From a bacterium (GTDB taxonomy: Bacteria > Pseudomonadota > Alphaproteobacteria > Rickettsiales > RI-342): a stretch of 63,779 nucleotides of DNA. Position numbers and translations under genes: made by a program. The notes beneath the pieces are model-generated. The model ran no database searches. It had not been told where the DNA came from and saw nothing but the letters and a program-made list of their open reading frames with translations. The DNA is taken from contig WGMV01000031.1 of assembly GCA_016124905.1 (NCBI GenBank), positions 1 to 63,779 on the forward strand. Direction: 5' to 3'. This document shows positions 1-8,603 of this stretch, piece after piece. Numbering within the stretch: the first letter of the stretch is position 1; every line of letters starts with the position of its first letter.

Positions 1-98
1 AAAAGATGCTAGCAGTTGTTTTTTCTCAAGGCTCTCCGTAGAGTGCCCGGCGAACATGACGGTTATACGGTATATGGCCTTCTAAACGAGAGATAAGC

Positions 99-962
99 AT
101 GTCACCACAAAAATCCAATAACGGGCTTGAAAAAATTGCCTTTCAGGGCCTACCGGGCGCCCATTCGGACATGGCCTGCCGCCGTGCCTATCCTTACATG
201 GAAACCCTGGCCTGCCCGACATTTGACGATGTTTTCACCGCCGTACAGACCGGCGATGCCCTCTACGGCCTTATCCCCATCGAAAACTCCCAGGCGGGCC
301 GCGTGGCGGAAATACACACCATCCTGCCCAAAACCAAGCTGCATTTCGTCAATGAGACCTTCCAGCCCATCCAGCACCACCTGCTTGGGGTGAAGGGCGC
401 CACCGCCAAGGGGGTGAAAGAGGTCTATTCCCACCCCCAGGGCCTGCTGCAATGCCGTGAGAGCCTCCGCAAGCTAGGCATCAACAACCGCATGGAATAT
501 TCCAACACCGCCCAGGCCGCCTCCGATGTCGCCAAATGGAACGACCCCACCAAGGCCGCCATCGCATCCCCCCTCGCGGCAGAGCTTTACGGCCTGGAAG
601 TCCTCCAGCCCAATATCGAGGATTCCAAGGACAACACCACCCTCTTCGTCTGCATCTCGCGTGAGCCGGTGGACCCCAACCCCGAGGACGGCAAAGTGCT
701 GATGACGCTCCTCTTCACCGTCCGCAACGTTCCCTCCGCCCTGTTCAAGGCGCTGGGCGGGTTCGCCACCAACAACATCAACATCCTGAAGCTGGAAAGC
801 TACATTTCCTTCACCTCGCAGGATGCTGCTCAGTTTTTCATCACCTTTGAAGGCCACCCGCGCCGGCGCGGCGTGCAGCTGGCACTGGAGGAGCTTGGCT
901 TCTTCTGCAAAAAGGTGGACGTGCTCGGCGTGTACCCGGCCGATCCGCGTCGCTTCAAGTAA
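99..962 (+). CDS. pheA: Prephenate dehydratase, monofunctional
   Basis: Converts prephenate to phenylpyruvate in phenylalanine synthesis in the cytoplasm. The 287-residue protein has the periplasmic-binding-like dehydratase domain (about residues 5-190) with the substrate motif DNTTLF at 178-183 (equivalent of the family TRF motif), followed by an ACT regulatory domain at about 201-280. The ACT motif reads KLESY at 231-235 in place of the enterobacterial ESRP; an ESY form is usual in alphaproteobacteria as far as I know. No chorismate mutase domain is attached; a separate one lies at 27079-27888. A GAGAG stretch precedes the ATG. It is first in a run with ppsR, aroE, coaE and dnaQ. Feedback control by phenylalanine through ACT is expected from the family. 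Confidence 0.95.
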   Translation: MSPQKSNNGLEKIAFQGLPGAHSDMACRRAYPYMETLACPTFDDVFTAVQTGDALYGLIPIENSQAGRVAEIHTILPKTKLHFVNETFQPIQHHLLGVKGATAKGVKEVYSHPQGLLQCRESLRKLGINNRMEYSNTAQAASDVAKWNDPTKAAIASPLAAELYGLEVLQPNIEDSKDNTTLFVCISREPVDPNPEDGKVLMTLLFTVRNVPSALFKALGGFATNNINILKLESYISFTSQDAAQFFITFEGHPRRRGVQLALEELGFFCKKVDVLGVYPADPRRFK

Positions 963-971
963 GGCGGCATC

Positions 972-1835
972 ATGAGCGGCGGCCCCACCATTCTCCACCT
1001 GCACCTTATCTCGGATTCAACGGGGGAGACGGCTGCCAGCGTCGCCCGCGCCAGCGTGGTGCAGTTCAACAACGTGCATGCCATCGAGCATCACTGGCCT
1101 TTGGTGCGCAGCCGCAGCCAGATGCAAAAGGCCATCGACAGCGTCGCCGCCAACCCCGGCGTGGTTATTTATACCCTGGTGGATGGCGGCCTCAGCCAGG
1201 CGCTCAACGAAGCCTGCGTGGAGCTCAATGTCCCCTGCATCCCCATCATCTCCCGCGTGGTGAAAGAGATCTCCGCCTACCTCAATATCGAAACCAGCGC
1301 CATGCCGGGGCGGCAATATATCCTCGATGAAGAATATTTTTCCCGCATGGAAGCCATCAACTATTCGCTCGTGCATGATGACGGCCAGCATGCCGACCAT
1401 CTCGACCAGGCGGATATCGTGCTGGTCGGCCCGTCGCGCACATCCAAGACACCCACCTGCATCTACCTGTCCTACCGGGGCTACAAGGCCGCCAACGTAC
1501 CCTTCGTCCCCAATATTCCGCTGCCCGATAAGCTGTTTGAACTGAAACGCGCCTTCATTGTCGGCCTTACCATCAACCCGGAAAACCTCGTGCAGATCCG
1601 TAAAAACCGTCTGCTCTCATTGCACGAGCATGAGAATACGGACTACGTGGATATCGAGCAGGTGAAAGAGGAGATGGCCGCCGCCCGCCGCCTGTTCACC
1701 AAGCAGCGCTGGCCGGTAATCGATGTCACCCGCCGCTCGGTGGAGGAAACCGCCGCCACCATCTTGAAGCTGTACCACGAAAAGAAAGAAAAGAACGAAA
1801 ACAAGGAGAACGAACATGGCGCTCATCCAGGCTGA
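972..1835 (+). CDS. ppsR: PEP synthase / pyruvate, phosphate dikinase regulatory protein (DUF299 kinase-pyrophosphorylase)
   Basis: Bifunctional regulator that adds or removes phosphate on a threonine of PEP synthase or pyruvate, phosphate dikinase, and so switches gluconeogenic PEP formation. The 287-residue protein opens with the family motif SDSTGET (14-20) and has the P-loop-like GPSRTSKT at 153-160 followed by the IYLSYRGYKAANVP block; both are diagnostic of DUF299. It starts 9 bases after pheA and its 3' end overlaps the start of aroE by 20 bases, so the run is probably one transcript. The regulated enzyme is not in this window. The C-terminal tail is rich in Lys, Glu and Asn. Length matches the family. 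Confidence 0.93.
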   Translation: MSGGPTILHLHLISDSTGETAASVARASVVQFNNVHAIEHHWPLVRSRSQMQKAIDSVAANPGVVIYTLVDGGLSQALNEACVELNVPCIPIISRVVKEISAYLNIETSAMPGRQYILDEEYFSRMEAINYSLVHDDGQHADHLDQADIVLVGPSRTSKTPTCIYLSYRGYKAANVPFVPNIPLPDKLFELKRAFIVGLTINPENLVQIRKNRLLSLHEHENTDYVDIEQVKEEMAAARRLFTKQRWPVIDVTRRSVEETAATILKLYHEKKEKNENKENEHGAHPG

Positions 1836-2709
1836 CGGCGCAAAGCCTTATTCCTGCGGCAATCACCTGATTTCCGGCATGGCGAAACTCGCCGGCGTGA
1901 TTGGGGATCCCATCGGCCATTCGCTCTCACCCGCCATGCATGGCTATTGGTTGGCCCGCCATGGCATTGATGCCGCTTACGTGCCGCTGGCCATCAAGCC
2001 GCAACATTTCGAATCCGTCTTTCGTGAACTGCCCAAGCTCGGATTTTGCGGCGTCAACATCACCATTCCCTACAAGGAGCTGGTTATGCCGCTGCTTGAT
2101 GAGGTGGAACCGGAGGCCGAGCAAATCGGCGCGGTGAACACGGTTATCTTCAAGGATAACGGCAAAATACTCGGTGCCAACACCGATGGTTTCGGCTTTC
2201 GCGTTGCCATGTCGGAAGCCATGCCCCGCTGGGAAAAGCAGGTAAAAACGGCCCTGATTCTCGGCGCGGGCGGCGCCACCCATGCCATCGTGCACGAGTT
2301 GCAGCGCGCTAAAATCAACACTATCTATGTCGCCAACCGTACCTTTGAGAAAGCCGAAGCCATCGCCCAGCGCTTCGGCAAAAAAGTAACGGCGCTGCCA
2401 TGGGAGGAGCAGGATGCGCAGCACAGGGAAGTCGATCTGCTGGTCAACACCACCTCGCTTGGCATGCTGCACGAACTGCCGCTGGAAATCGACGTGCGCA
2501 ACCTCAAGCCATCCGCCATGGTGATGGATGCCGTCTATAACCCGTTGGAAACCGACCTGCTGCGCAAGGCACGCCAGAACGGCCACCTCACCGTCAGCGG
2601 CCTCGGCATGCTTATCCATCAGGGCAGGGCGGCCTTTCAGCGCTGGTTCGGCATCGACCCCAAGGTGGATGAGGCCATCAAGGTTATTCTGGCCTCAAGG
2701 CTTAGCTGA
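1816..2709 (+). CDS. aroE: Shikimate dehydrogenase (NADP+)
   Basis: Reduces 3-dehydroshikimate to shikimate in the chorismate pathway. Visible motifs are SLSP (36-39, shikimate binding), the catalytic lysine in NITIPYK (K87), NTDG (122-125, catalytic Asp) and the Rossmann motif GAGGA (150-154). The chosen ATG has an AAGGAG site 8 bases upstream, which gives an N-terminal extension of about 20 residues before the usual AKLAGVIGDP start; an internal ATG at 1879 would give the conventional length but lacks a good ribosome site. The stop overlaps the coaE start by one base (TGATG). Together with pheA and the tyrA operon further on, it supplies aromatic amino acids. Confidence 0.95.
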   Translation: MALIQADGAKPYSCGNHLISGMAKLAGVIGDPIGHSLSPAMHGYWLARHGIDAAYVPLAIKPQHFESVFRELPKLGFCGVNITIPYKELVMPLLDEVEPEAEQIGAVNTVIFKDNGKILGANTDGFGFRVAMSEAMPRWEKQVKTALILGAGGATHAIVHELQRAKINTIYVANRTFEKAEAIAQRFGKKVTALPWEEQDAQHREVDLLVNTTSLGMLHELPLEIDVRNLKPSAMVMDAVYNPLETDLLRKARQNGHLTVSGLGMLIHQGRAAFQRWFGIDPKVDEAIKVILASRLS

Positions 2710-3293
2710 TGAAGATCATCGGCCTCACCGGTTCCATCGGCATGGGCAAAAGCACCGTGGCCGCCATGTTGCGGCAAATGGGCGTTCCCGTTTTCTGCAG
2801 CGATGAAGCCGTGCACGCGCTGCTGGAAAAAGGCGGCCCCGGCGTGCGCCCCGTGTCGGAGCATTTCAAGGATGTGCTGGTGGATGGCCGTATCGACCGT
2901 CAAAAGCTCGGCCGCGCCGTGTTCGGCAATCCGGACCTTCGCCGCCAGTTGGAATCCATCCTGCATCCTCTGGTATGGCAAATGCAGAATGCTTTCCTCA
3001 ACCGCGCCCGGCGCGAAAAGAAAAAACTCGTCGTGCTCGACATCCCGCTTCTGTTTGAAACGGGCAGGGAGGCCGACATGGACGAGGTCTGGGTTGTTCA
3101 TTCCCCCGCCTTCATTCAGGAGCGCCGCGTGCTGAAACGCCCCGGGATGACGCGCGAAAAATTCGCCGCCATCCGCGCCAGCCAGCTGCCGAACCACATC
3201 AAGAAAAAACACGCCACGCGCCATCTTCACACCTCGCTGGGGATAGGCTACACTCGCAGGCAGTTGCAGAGCTTCTTGAAGGAAATCCTCTAA
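2709..3293 (+). CDS. coaE: Dephospho-CoA kinase
   Basis: Last step of coenzyme A synthesis: phosphorylates the 3'-OH of dephospho-CoA. The 194-residue P-loop kinase shows GSIGMGKST at residues 8-16 and the family's DIPLLFE segment near the middle. It overlaps aroE by one base at the start and dnaQ by one base at the end (TAATG), so translation is probably coupled. The order aroE-coaE-dnaQ is a familiar alphaproteobacterial arrangement. Length and motifs are ordinary for the family. Confidence 0.95.
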   Translation: MKIIGLTGSIGMGKSTVAAMLRQMGVPVFCSDEAVHALLEKGGPGVRPVSEHFKDVLVDGRIDRQKLGRAVFGNPDLRRQLESILHPLVWQMQNAFLNRARREKKKLVVLDIPLLFETGREADMDEVWVVHSPAFIQERRVLKRPGMTREKFAAIRASQLPNHIKKKHATRHLHTSLGIGYTRRQLQSFLKEIL

Positions 3294-4015
3294 TGCGTGG
3301 CAAAAGGGAAATCGCCCTCGATACGGAAACCACGGGTCTGGAGCCGGAGGAGGGCCACCGCATCGTCGAGATCGGCTGTGTGGAGATGATAGACGGCATC
3401 CGCACCGGCAATACCTTTCATAAATACCTCAACCCCCAGCGAGACATGCCGGAGGAAGCCCAGCGCATCCACGGACTGAGCAGCGATTTCCTCAAAGACA
3501 AGCCCACCTTCAAACAGGTGGTCAAGGAATTCGTTTCCTTCATCGGCAACGCGCCGCTGGTGATTCACAATGCCGCCTTCGACATGAAATTTTTGAACGC
3601 GGAGCTCATCAACGCCAAACATCCGCCGTTACCCGGCATGCGTGCCATCGATACGCTGATGATGGCCAAGCGCATGTTCCCCGGTTCGCCTTCCAGCCTG
3701 GATGCGCTCTGCAAACGCTTCAACATCGACCTGGGCAAACGCGTCTATCACGGCGCGCTTTTGGATGCTGAACTGCTGGCCGATATCTACCTGGAACTCA
3801 CCGGCGGCAAACAGAACAGCCTCTGGCAGGATGAAACCGGCAACGCGGCCGATCCCATGCTCTACATCCCCGCGGCGGACATGGCGGCGATGGCAACCAG
3901 CATCATCGTGATAGAGCCAACCGAAGAGGAAAAGGCCAACCACCTGGCTTTCATCAAAGGGGTGAAACAGGCCATATGGTTGGATTACTTCCCGCAGGAA
4001 AGCCAAAGCGCCTGA
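3293..4015 (+). CDS. dnaQ: DNA polymerase III epsilon subunit (3'-5' exonuclease)
   Basis: Proofreading exonuclease of the replicative polymerase, expected to bind the alpha subunit. All three Exo motifs are intact: ExoI DTETTG with D10 and E12, ExoII in HNAAFDMKF with D97, and ExoIII HGALLDAE with H153 and D158 (DEDDh type). The 240-residue length fits the bacterial epsilon family, with a C-terminal region after about residue 175 for polymerase binding. Its ATG overlaps the coaE stop. A 6-bp hairpin lies 13 bases downstream (4028-4042), and the next gene, ppa, appears to have its own promoter. Confidence 0.94.
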   Translation: MRGKREIALDTETTGLEPEEGHRIVEIGCVEMIDGIRTGNTFHKYLNPQRDMPEEAQRIHGLSSDFLKDKPTFKQVVKEFVSFIGNAPLVIHNAAFDMKFLNAELINAKHPPLPGMRAIDTLMMAKRMFPGSPSSLDALCKRFNIDLGKRVYHGALLDAELLADIYLELTGGKQNSLWQDETGNAADPMLYIPAADMAAMATSIIVIEPTEEEKANHLAFIKGVKQAIWLDYFPQESQSA

Positions 4016-4027
4016 TAAAACACGGCT

Positions 4028-4042
4028 TGCTGCATCGCAGCA
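4028..4042 (+). other. Short hairpin after dnaQ
   Basis: TGCTGC-ATC-GCAGCA is a perfect 6-bp stem 13 bases after the dnaQ stop. There is no T-run, so it is at most a weak or factor-assisted end of the pheA-dnaQ transcript. Confidence 0.35.
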
Positions 4043-4054
4043 TAAGCAATGGCC

Positions 4055-4082
4055 TTTACACCACCCCCCTTGGCGTTATAAG
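4055..4082 (+). promoter_or_regulatory. Candidate sigma-70 promoter for ppa
   Basis: TTTACA (4055-4060) and TATAAG (4077-4082) are separated by 16 bases and lie 38 bases before the ppa start. Both boxes are one or two bases from consensus. The assignment is from sequence only. Confidence 0.5.
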
Positions 4083-4119
4083 TCACCCTTCATTAATCAA
4101 TATTCTGTAGGCTTGAATC

Positions 4120-4656
4120 ATGGATATCAGCAAGATTTCGCCGGGCAAGGACGCCCCCTGGGACATCAACGTCATTATCGAAGTGCCGATGGGCGTCTCC
4201 CCCATTAAATACGAAATCGACAAGGATTCCGGTGCGCTGTTTGTGGATCGCTTCCTGCACACCGCCATGTATTACCCCTGCAATTACGGCTTCATCCCGC
4301 ACAGCCTCTCTGGCGATGGCGACCCGGCAGATGTGCTCGTGGTTTCCCCATTCCCCGTTCAGCCCTGCTCTGTGCTGCGCAGCCGCCCCGTCGGTGTGCT
4401 GCTGATGGAGGATGAGTCCGGCCAGGATGAGAAAATCCTCGCCGTTCCCGTCAACAAGATGATCCCATTTTATGAAAACGTGAAAAACTACACCGATCTG
4501 CCCAAAATCCTGCTGGACCAGATCGCCCATTTCTTTGAGCATTACAAAGATCTGGAAAAGAATAAATGGGTCAAGGTAATTGGCTGGAAAGATGCCGAAA
4601 CGGCAGCCGACCTGATTACCGACAGCCTGAAACGTGCAACATCCAAAGCGGCCTAA
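4120..4656 (+). CDS. ppa: Inorganic pyrophosphatase (family I)
   Basis: Soluble enzyme that hydrolyses pyrophosphate to phosphate and so pulls biosynthetic reactions forward. The 178-residue protein carries the family I signature DGDPAD at 66-71, giving the three metal-binding aspartates D66, D68 and D71, and the upstream [10 protein letters not shown] block with the active-site tyrosines. The length is typical of bacterial hexameric enzymes. It has its own candidate promoter 5' and is followed after 11 bases by a LOG-family gene on the same strand. Confidence 0.95.
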   Translation: MDISKISPGKDAPWDINVIIEVPMGVSPIKYEIDKDSGALFVDRFLHTAMYYPCNYGFIPHSLSGDGDPADVLVVSPFPVQPCSVLRSRPVGVLLMEDESGQDEKILAVPVNKMIPFYENVKNYTDLPKILLDQIAHFFEHYKDLEKNKWVKVIGWKDAETAADLITDSLKRATSKAA

Positions 4657-4667
4657 GGAAAACACAT

Positions 4668-5222
4668 ATGGCAAGAAAACGCGCGGTTTGCGTGTATTGC
4701 GGGGCTCAAAACCGGGTTCCCGATCATTATCTGGAAGCAGGCCGGGCCTTCGGCAAACTCCTGGTGGATAACGATATCACACTCGTCTATGGCGGCGGTA
4801 ATTCCGGCATGATGGGCGCGGTAGCCAACTCCGTACTCACCAACGGCGGGCGCGTCATCGGCGTGTTTCCGGAAGAGCTTCGCGGTCTTGAGGCCGAGCA
4901 CAGCGCGCTGACGGAAATCTACGTGGTGTCCGGTATGCACGAACGCAAAAAGATGATGTTCGATTTTTCCGACGGCTTTCTGGCACTGCCGGGCGGTTTC
5001 GGCACGCTGGATGAGCTGTTTGAGATGATCACCTGGCGTCAGCTCGGCTTCCACGATCGCCCCATCATCATCTACAACCACAAAGGTTATTGGGATCATT
5101 GGGTTAAGCTGACCGAAAACATCATGAAGGAAGGCTTCGCCCCGGCCCACACCAGCACCTGCTACAACGTGGTGAACGAGCTGGAAGGCATTTTGCCCGC
5201 CATTTTCGGCAAAAACCTCTAA
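4668..5222 (+). CDS. LOG-family protein (cytokinin riboside phosphoribohydrolase-like; TIGR00730 type)
   Basis: Member of the former 'lysine decarboxylase' family, now known to include nucleoside 5'-monophosphate phosphoribohydrolases. The 184-residue protein has the Rossmann motif [11 protein letters not shown] (40-50) and the family signature PGGFGTLDE (108-116). I start it at the ATG preceded by TAAGGAA; an in-frame start at 4566 lies inside ppa and would need a 34-residue extension with no family similarity. It follows ppa by 11 bases, so the two may share a message. The substrate is not evident from sequence; many bacteria carry such a protein without a known cytokinin role. Confidence 0.85.
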   Translation: MARKRAVCVYCGAQNRVPDHYLEAGRAFGKLLVDNDITLVYGGGNSGMMGAVANSVLTNGGRVIGVFPEELRGLEAEHSALTEIYVVSGMHERKKMMFDFSDGFLALPGGFGTLDELFEMITWRQLGFHDRPIIIYNHKGYWDHWVKLTENIMKEGFAPAHTSTCYNVVNELEGILPAIFGKNL

Positions 5223-5239
5223 AAATCCTGCGTTAACAC

Positions 5240-5268
5240 TTGCGTTTTCAAGGGGGCTGGGCTATAGC
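5240..5268 (+). promoter_or_regulatory. Candidate sigma-70 promoter for rpsB-tsf
   Basis: TTGCGT (5240-5245) and TATAGC (5263-5268) with a 17-base spacer lie 114 bases before the rpsB start. This would leave a leader of about 110 bases, long enough for the autoregulatory leader expected upstream of S2 genes, though I recognise no specific fold. Confidence 0.45.
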
Positions 5269-5382
5269 CAGCCTCCCGAAGCCGTCATCCGGCGGTTTCG
5301 TATAACTCACGCAGTGTCATTTCCTGTGGATCTTCAAGGTTCGCTAGACGCTGCGGCGGCCAAACAGGAAAAGGATTTTACC

Positions 5383-6249
5383 ATGGCTCAAGTAGATTTC
5401 ACCATCCGGGAACTGATGGAAGCCGGCGTTCACTTCGGTCACAAGACCAAGCGCTGGAACCCGAAAATGGCGCCGTTCCTCTTCGGTATCCGTCACGATA
5501 TCCACATCATCGATCTCCAGCAGACCTACCCGATGCTGAAGCGCGCCCTGAAGGCCGTCAACGACGTCGTGTCCCGCAACGGCCGCGTGCTGTTTGTCGG
5601 CACCAAGCGCCAGGCGCAAACCATCGTGGCCGAGCATGCCAGGCGCAGCGGTCAATATTACGTGAACCACCGCTGGCTCGGCGGCATGCTCACCAACTGG
5701 AAGACCATCTCCCACTCCATTAAGCGCCTGCGCGAGATCGAAACGATCATGACCCAGGAGCAGACCGGCTTCACCAAAAAGGAAATGCTCCAGCTTGAGC
5801 GCGAGCGCGAGTCCCTGGACAAGACCCTTGGCGGTATCCGTGATATGGGCGGCCTGCCGGACATCATCTTCGTGATCGATACCAACAAGGAATCCATCGC
5901 GCTGAAAGAAGCCGCCCGCCTTGGCATCCCCGTGATCGCCATCCTCGACAGCAACTCCGATCCGGACGGCGTGACCTATCCGGTTCCGGGCAACGACGAC
6001 TCCGCCCGCGCCATTGAGACCTACTGCCGCCTGGTGGCTGATTCCGCCCTGGCCGGTATCGAAGCGGGCATGATCCGCTCCGGCGTGGATATCGGCGAAG
6101 CCGAGAACCTGCCGGAAGGCTTTGGTGCCGAAGGCGAAGGCAAAAAAGGCGCGGCCAAGCCTGCTGCCCGTAAGCGCGCTCCCGCCAAGCCGAAAGCTGC
6201 CGCGAATGAAACGGTAGCCGAGGACGAGAAGAAGGCCGCTTCCGCCTAA
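5383..6249 (+). CDS. rpsB: 30S ribosomal protein S2
   Basis: Small-subunit ribosomal protein that binds 16S rRNA with S1. The start [20 protein letters not shown] is the standard S2 N-terminus, and the ATG is preceded by AGGAAAAGGA; an in-frame upstream ATG at 5314 adds 23 unrelated residues and is rejected. The 288-residue protein is longer than the enterobacterial one because of a C-terminal tail rich in Ala, Lys and Pro from about residue 245, common in alphaproteobacteria. It is followed by tsf after an intergenic stretch with two hairpins. Confidence 0.97.
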   Translation: MAQVDFTIRELMEAGVHFGHKTKRWNPKMAPFLFGIRHDIHIIDLQQTYPMLKRALKAVNDVVSRNGRVLFVGTKRQAQTIVAEHARRSGQYYVNHRWLGGMLTNWKTISHSIKRLREIETIMTQEQTGFTKKEMLQLERERESLDKTLGGIRDMGGLPDIIFVIDTNKESIALKEAARLGIPVIAILDSNSDPDGVTYPVPGNDDSARAIETYCRLVADSALAGIEAGMIRSGVDIGEAENLPEGFGAEGEGKKGAAKPAARKRAPAKPKAAANETVAEDEKKAASA

Positions 6250-6264
6250 TTTCGCCTACCTTGT

Positions 6265-6308
6265 ATAGGTCCCTCCGGGGACCTATCTTAGGCCAAATAA
6301 TTTTGGCC
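6265..6308 (+). other. Two tandem hairpins between rpsB and tsf
   Basis: The first is ATAGGTCCC/GGGACCTAT, a perfect 9-bp stem with loop TCCG (6265-6286). The second is GGCCAAA/TTTGGCC, 7 bp with loop TAAT (6291-6308). Neither is followed by a T-run. The second ends 11 bases before the tsf ribosome site (AGGAG, 6319-6323). A role in attenuation, mRNA processing or control of tsf translation is inference. Confidence 0.6.
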
Positions 6309-6332
6309 CAGTATTTTTAGGAGTTTCACACC

Positions 6333-7265
6333 ATGGGGATCGTTATGTCCGCATCACCTGCACTGATTAAAGAACTTCGCGAGCGTTCCGGCGCTGGCAT
6401 GATGGATTGCAAACGCGCGCTCGATGAGAACGGTGGCGATATGGAAGCCGCCGTTGACTGGCTGCGCAAAAAAGGTCTGGCCGCTGCCGCCAAGAAAGCC
6501 TCCCGCGTGGCCGCTGAAGGCCTCGTGGCCGTTGCCTCCGCCGGCAACAAGGCCGCCGTGGTCGAACTGAACTCCGAAACGGACTTCGTTGGCCGTAACG
6601 ACCAGTTCCAGGCCCTCGTGGAAAACATCGCCAAAGTGGCCCTTCAGCAGAAGACGCTGGAAGCGACCCTTTCCGCCGCTTACCCCAATACCGGCCGCAG
6701 CGTGCAGGATGAGATCGTCCAGCACGTGGCCAGCATTGGCGAGAACATGAACCTCCGCCGCGTAGCCTTCCTTGAAGTCGGCACCGGTGTGGTGGCCACC
6801 TATGTCCACAGCGCGGTAAAGCCGGGCCTCGGCAAAATCGGCATCCTGGTCGGTCTGGAAAGCACCGGCAATGCGGATAAGCTGAACGAGATCGGCCGCC
6901 AGATCGCCATGCACATCGCTGCCGCCAAACCGGAATCCCTGGATTCGGGAAGCCTGTCGCAAGAGCTGATCGAGCGTGAAAAGCAGATATTCTCCGAGCA
7001 GGCAGCCGCCTCCGGCAAGCCCGCCAACATCATCGAAAAGATGATCGAAGGTCGTATCCGCAAATATTACGAAGAAGTATGTCTGCTCGAGCAGGTCTTC
7101 GTGATCGACGGCAAGACCAAGATCTCCGATGTGGTCAAGCAATCCGAAGCCACCGTTGGCGCTCCGGTGAAGCTGACCGGCTTCGTCCGCTTCCAGCTGG
7201 GCGATGGCATCGAGAAGGAAACCTCCGACTTTGCCGAGGAAGTCCGCAAAGCCGCTGGTGCCTAA
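6333..7265 (+). CDS. tsf: Translation elongation factor Ts
   Basis: Nucleotide exchange factor that regenerates EF-Tu-GTP. The N-terminal UBA-like domain with SGAGMMDCK (19-27) and the following TDFVGRN block are the EF-Ts signatures. Length is 310 residues, usual for alphaproteobacteria. AGGAG at 6319-6323 favours the ATG at 6333 (MGIVMSAS) over the one at 6345, which would sit too far away. The gene follows rpsB and ends at a strong terminator, so rpsB-tsf is a two-gene unit. Confidence 0.96.
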   Translation: MGIVMSASPALIKELRERSGAGMMDCKRALDENGGDMEAAVDWLRKKGLAAAAKKASRVAAEGLVAVASAGNKAAVVELNSETDFVGRNDQFQALVENIAKVALQQKTLEATLSAAYPNTGRSVQDEIVQHVASIGENMNLRRVAFLEVGTGVVATYVHSAVKPGLGKIGILVGLESTGNADKLNEIGRQIAMHIAAAKPESLDSGSLSQELIEREKQIFSEQAAASGKPANIIEKMIEGRIRKYYEEVCLLEQVFVIDGKTKISDVVKQSEATVGAPVKLTGFVRFQLGDGIEKETSDFAEEVRKAAGA

Positions 7266-7283
7266 TCGGTCCCGATAAAACAG

Positions 7284-7314
7284 AAAAGCCCGCTGGAAAC
7301 AGCGGGCTTTTTTT
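7284..7314 (+). terminator. Intrinsic terminator of rpsB-tsf
   Basis: GCCCGCTG-GAAA-CAGCGGGC is a perfect 8-bp GC-rich stem with a GAAA tetraloop, flanked by A and T runs, with seven T's following. It lies 22 bases after the tsf stop. Confidence 0.93.
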
Positions 7315-7343
7315 ATGCCTGAATGGCGGATTAGAAATGGTAA

Positions 7344-7709
7344 CTAGAAGGGATAATCGTCCACGTCCTCGACATTGAAACGGTCCGGCGTCGGTTCGCT
7401 GCCCACCAGGTTCACCGAAACGATGCCCAGTTCCTTCGCCACTTCCTGCTGCAATTCTTCTGAAGGTTTACCCAGCCCAGCCGCGACGATCGTGCCATAG
7501 GCACGCGGGTCCACCACATCGGCATTGGCGATCTTTTCTTTCAGCTCACTGTATTTTTCAAATGGAAGTTTGAGGTAGCAGAAAATCATGTCGCCAAAAT
7601 GATTGCTGGCCTGCAAAAGCAGCACCACTTCCTCATGCGGTGGCACGTTGGCGGCGGGCAAATCTGCCCGAAACCCAATTGCCTTGGCTACCCAGCTGTT
7701 GTTTGTCAT
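7344..7709 (-). CDS. Hypothetical protein, 121 residues
   Basis: I do not recognise this family. The protein is soluble-looking, without signal peptide or membrane segment, moderately acidic, and ends in an Asp-rich tail (VEDVDDYPF). The start has AAGG a few bases upstream. It lies convergent to tsf, beyond the tsf terminator, and in the same direction as the next unknown gene at 7869-8300, but a terminator separates the two. Codon use looks like that of the neighbours, which favours a real gene. No function is proposed. Confidence 0.65.
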   Translation of the reverse strand: MTNNSWVAKAIGFRADLPAANVPPHEEVVLLLQASNHFGDMIFCYLKLPFEKYSELKEKIANADVVDPRAYGTIVAAGLGKPSEELQQEVAKELGIVSVNLVGSEPTPDRFNVEDVDDYPF

Positions 7710-7821
7710 GCTGCCTTACTCGAACCACCAACCCATAGAACAGCAAGCTTAACGATGCCTTAACCTGCGCTATATCATGGGGATTTATGGCTTCTTCTAT
7801 AAGCATACCATGCGAAAAAGC

Positions 7822-7854
7822 AAAAAAATAGGCCGCATTGCGGCCTATTTTCTC
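7822..7854 (-). terminator. Intrinsic terminator for the 7869-8300 gene
   Basis: ATAGGCCGC-ATT-GCGGCCTAT is a 9-bp stem extended by A/T pairs. Read on the minus strand it is followed by seven T's, just after the stop at 7869. T's on the other side could let it work in both directions. Confidence 0.8.
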
Positions 7855-7868
7855 AAATTTCCTTGAAA

Positions 7869-8300
7869 TTACCTGGAGAAACCCTGATTTGCCTTGGAAG
7901 CAAGATTGGCAATTTGCAGCTTTTCCATCAGCTTCTGGGATGCATGGAAGGCAACCTGTAGCGCATTTTTGGCTTTGTCGCCAACATTGGTCATTTCATT
8001 CATCAGGCCGCGCTGGGTCATTTCGGCCAGGGTCATTTCCGGCTGGCTTTGCATCGCCAGCATCATGTCGCCGAAAATCTGCTGGAACTTATCCGCATGT
8101 TCCGGCAGTTCAATATCAGCCATATCGGGGTTCTGTTCAAACTGCTGCGGGTTCAGCATGAACAGGGTGGCGCCTTCATGCTCCACGGTCTGCACGCTTT
8201 CCACTTCGGCAAAATAGTCACGCAGGCGGGTTTCGGGGTCCGAATTGTTGAATTCGTCGTTCATGATTTCGTTGATATATTTATCGGAATCAAACGCCAT
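7869..8300 (-). CDS. Hypothetical protein, 143 residues
   Basis: Not recognised. The protein is cytoplasmic by appearance and predicted largely helical, rich in Met, Gln, Asn and Glu, with an acidic N-terminal half and a more basic C-terminus (KLMEKLQIANLASKANQ). GGGGAT precedes the ATG and a good terminator follows, so it is probably a single-gene transcript with its promoter in the AT-rich gap 8301-8603. It has no obvious relation to tldD upstream or to the other unknown gene at 7344. Confidence 0.7.
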   Translation of the reverse strand: MAFDSDKYINEIMNDEFNNSDPETRLRDYFAEVESVQTVEHEGATLFMLNPQQFEQNPDMADIELPEHADKFQQIFGDMMLAMQSQPEMTLAEMTQRGLMNEMTNVGDKAKNALQVAFHASQKLMEKLQIANLASKANQGFSR

Positions 8301-8603
8301 GTATATCCCCGTAAGGTCCCTGTCTAAACGTTAATTTAGCACCGATAGGCTTAACAATGGTTAATTCGCTCATTGCTACCTTCGATGTCTAATTATTACA
8401 CCGCCGATATGACGGTTCCATGACAGATAAGACTACCTGTAGCGATTTGATAGATTTTTTCATTAGCGATTGAATTTTAGAGAGATTTAAAACGAGCTTA
8501 AAAAGCGTAAAAACTAAGCATTTGATATTTCTGAGGCTGGTTTTCACACAGATGGAGCTGAAAACAGAACGGGAAGAAGAAATAAGCGAAAAAGCGCCCC
8601 TGT
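8301..8603. other. AT-rich intergenic stretch between an unknown gene and tldD
   Basis: These 303 bases are clearly richer in A+T than the flanking genes. They should hold the promoter of the minus-strand gene ending at 7869 and the 3' end of tldD. A small inverted repeat TTAAC/GTTAA lies near 8351-8364. A 72-codon minus-strand reading frame runs through part of it (8389-8607) but overlaps tldD and looks non-coding. I see no clear terminator or RNA gene. Confidence 0.5.

Noticed and set aside
1-98. Promoter or gene end upstream of pheA
   Set aside because: TATACG/TATATG boxes near 63-75 lack a convincing -35, and no frame of note reaches in from the left edge.
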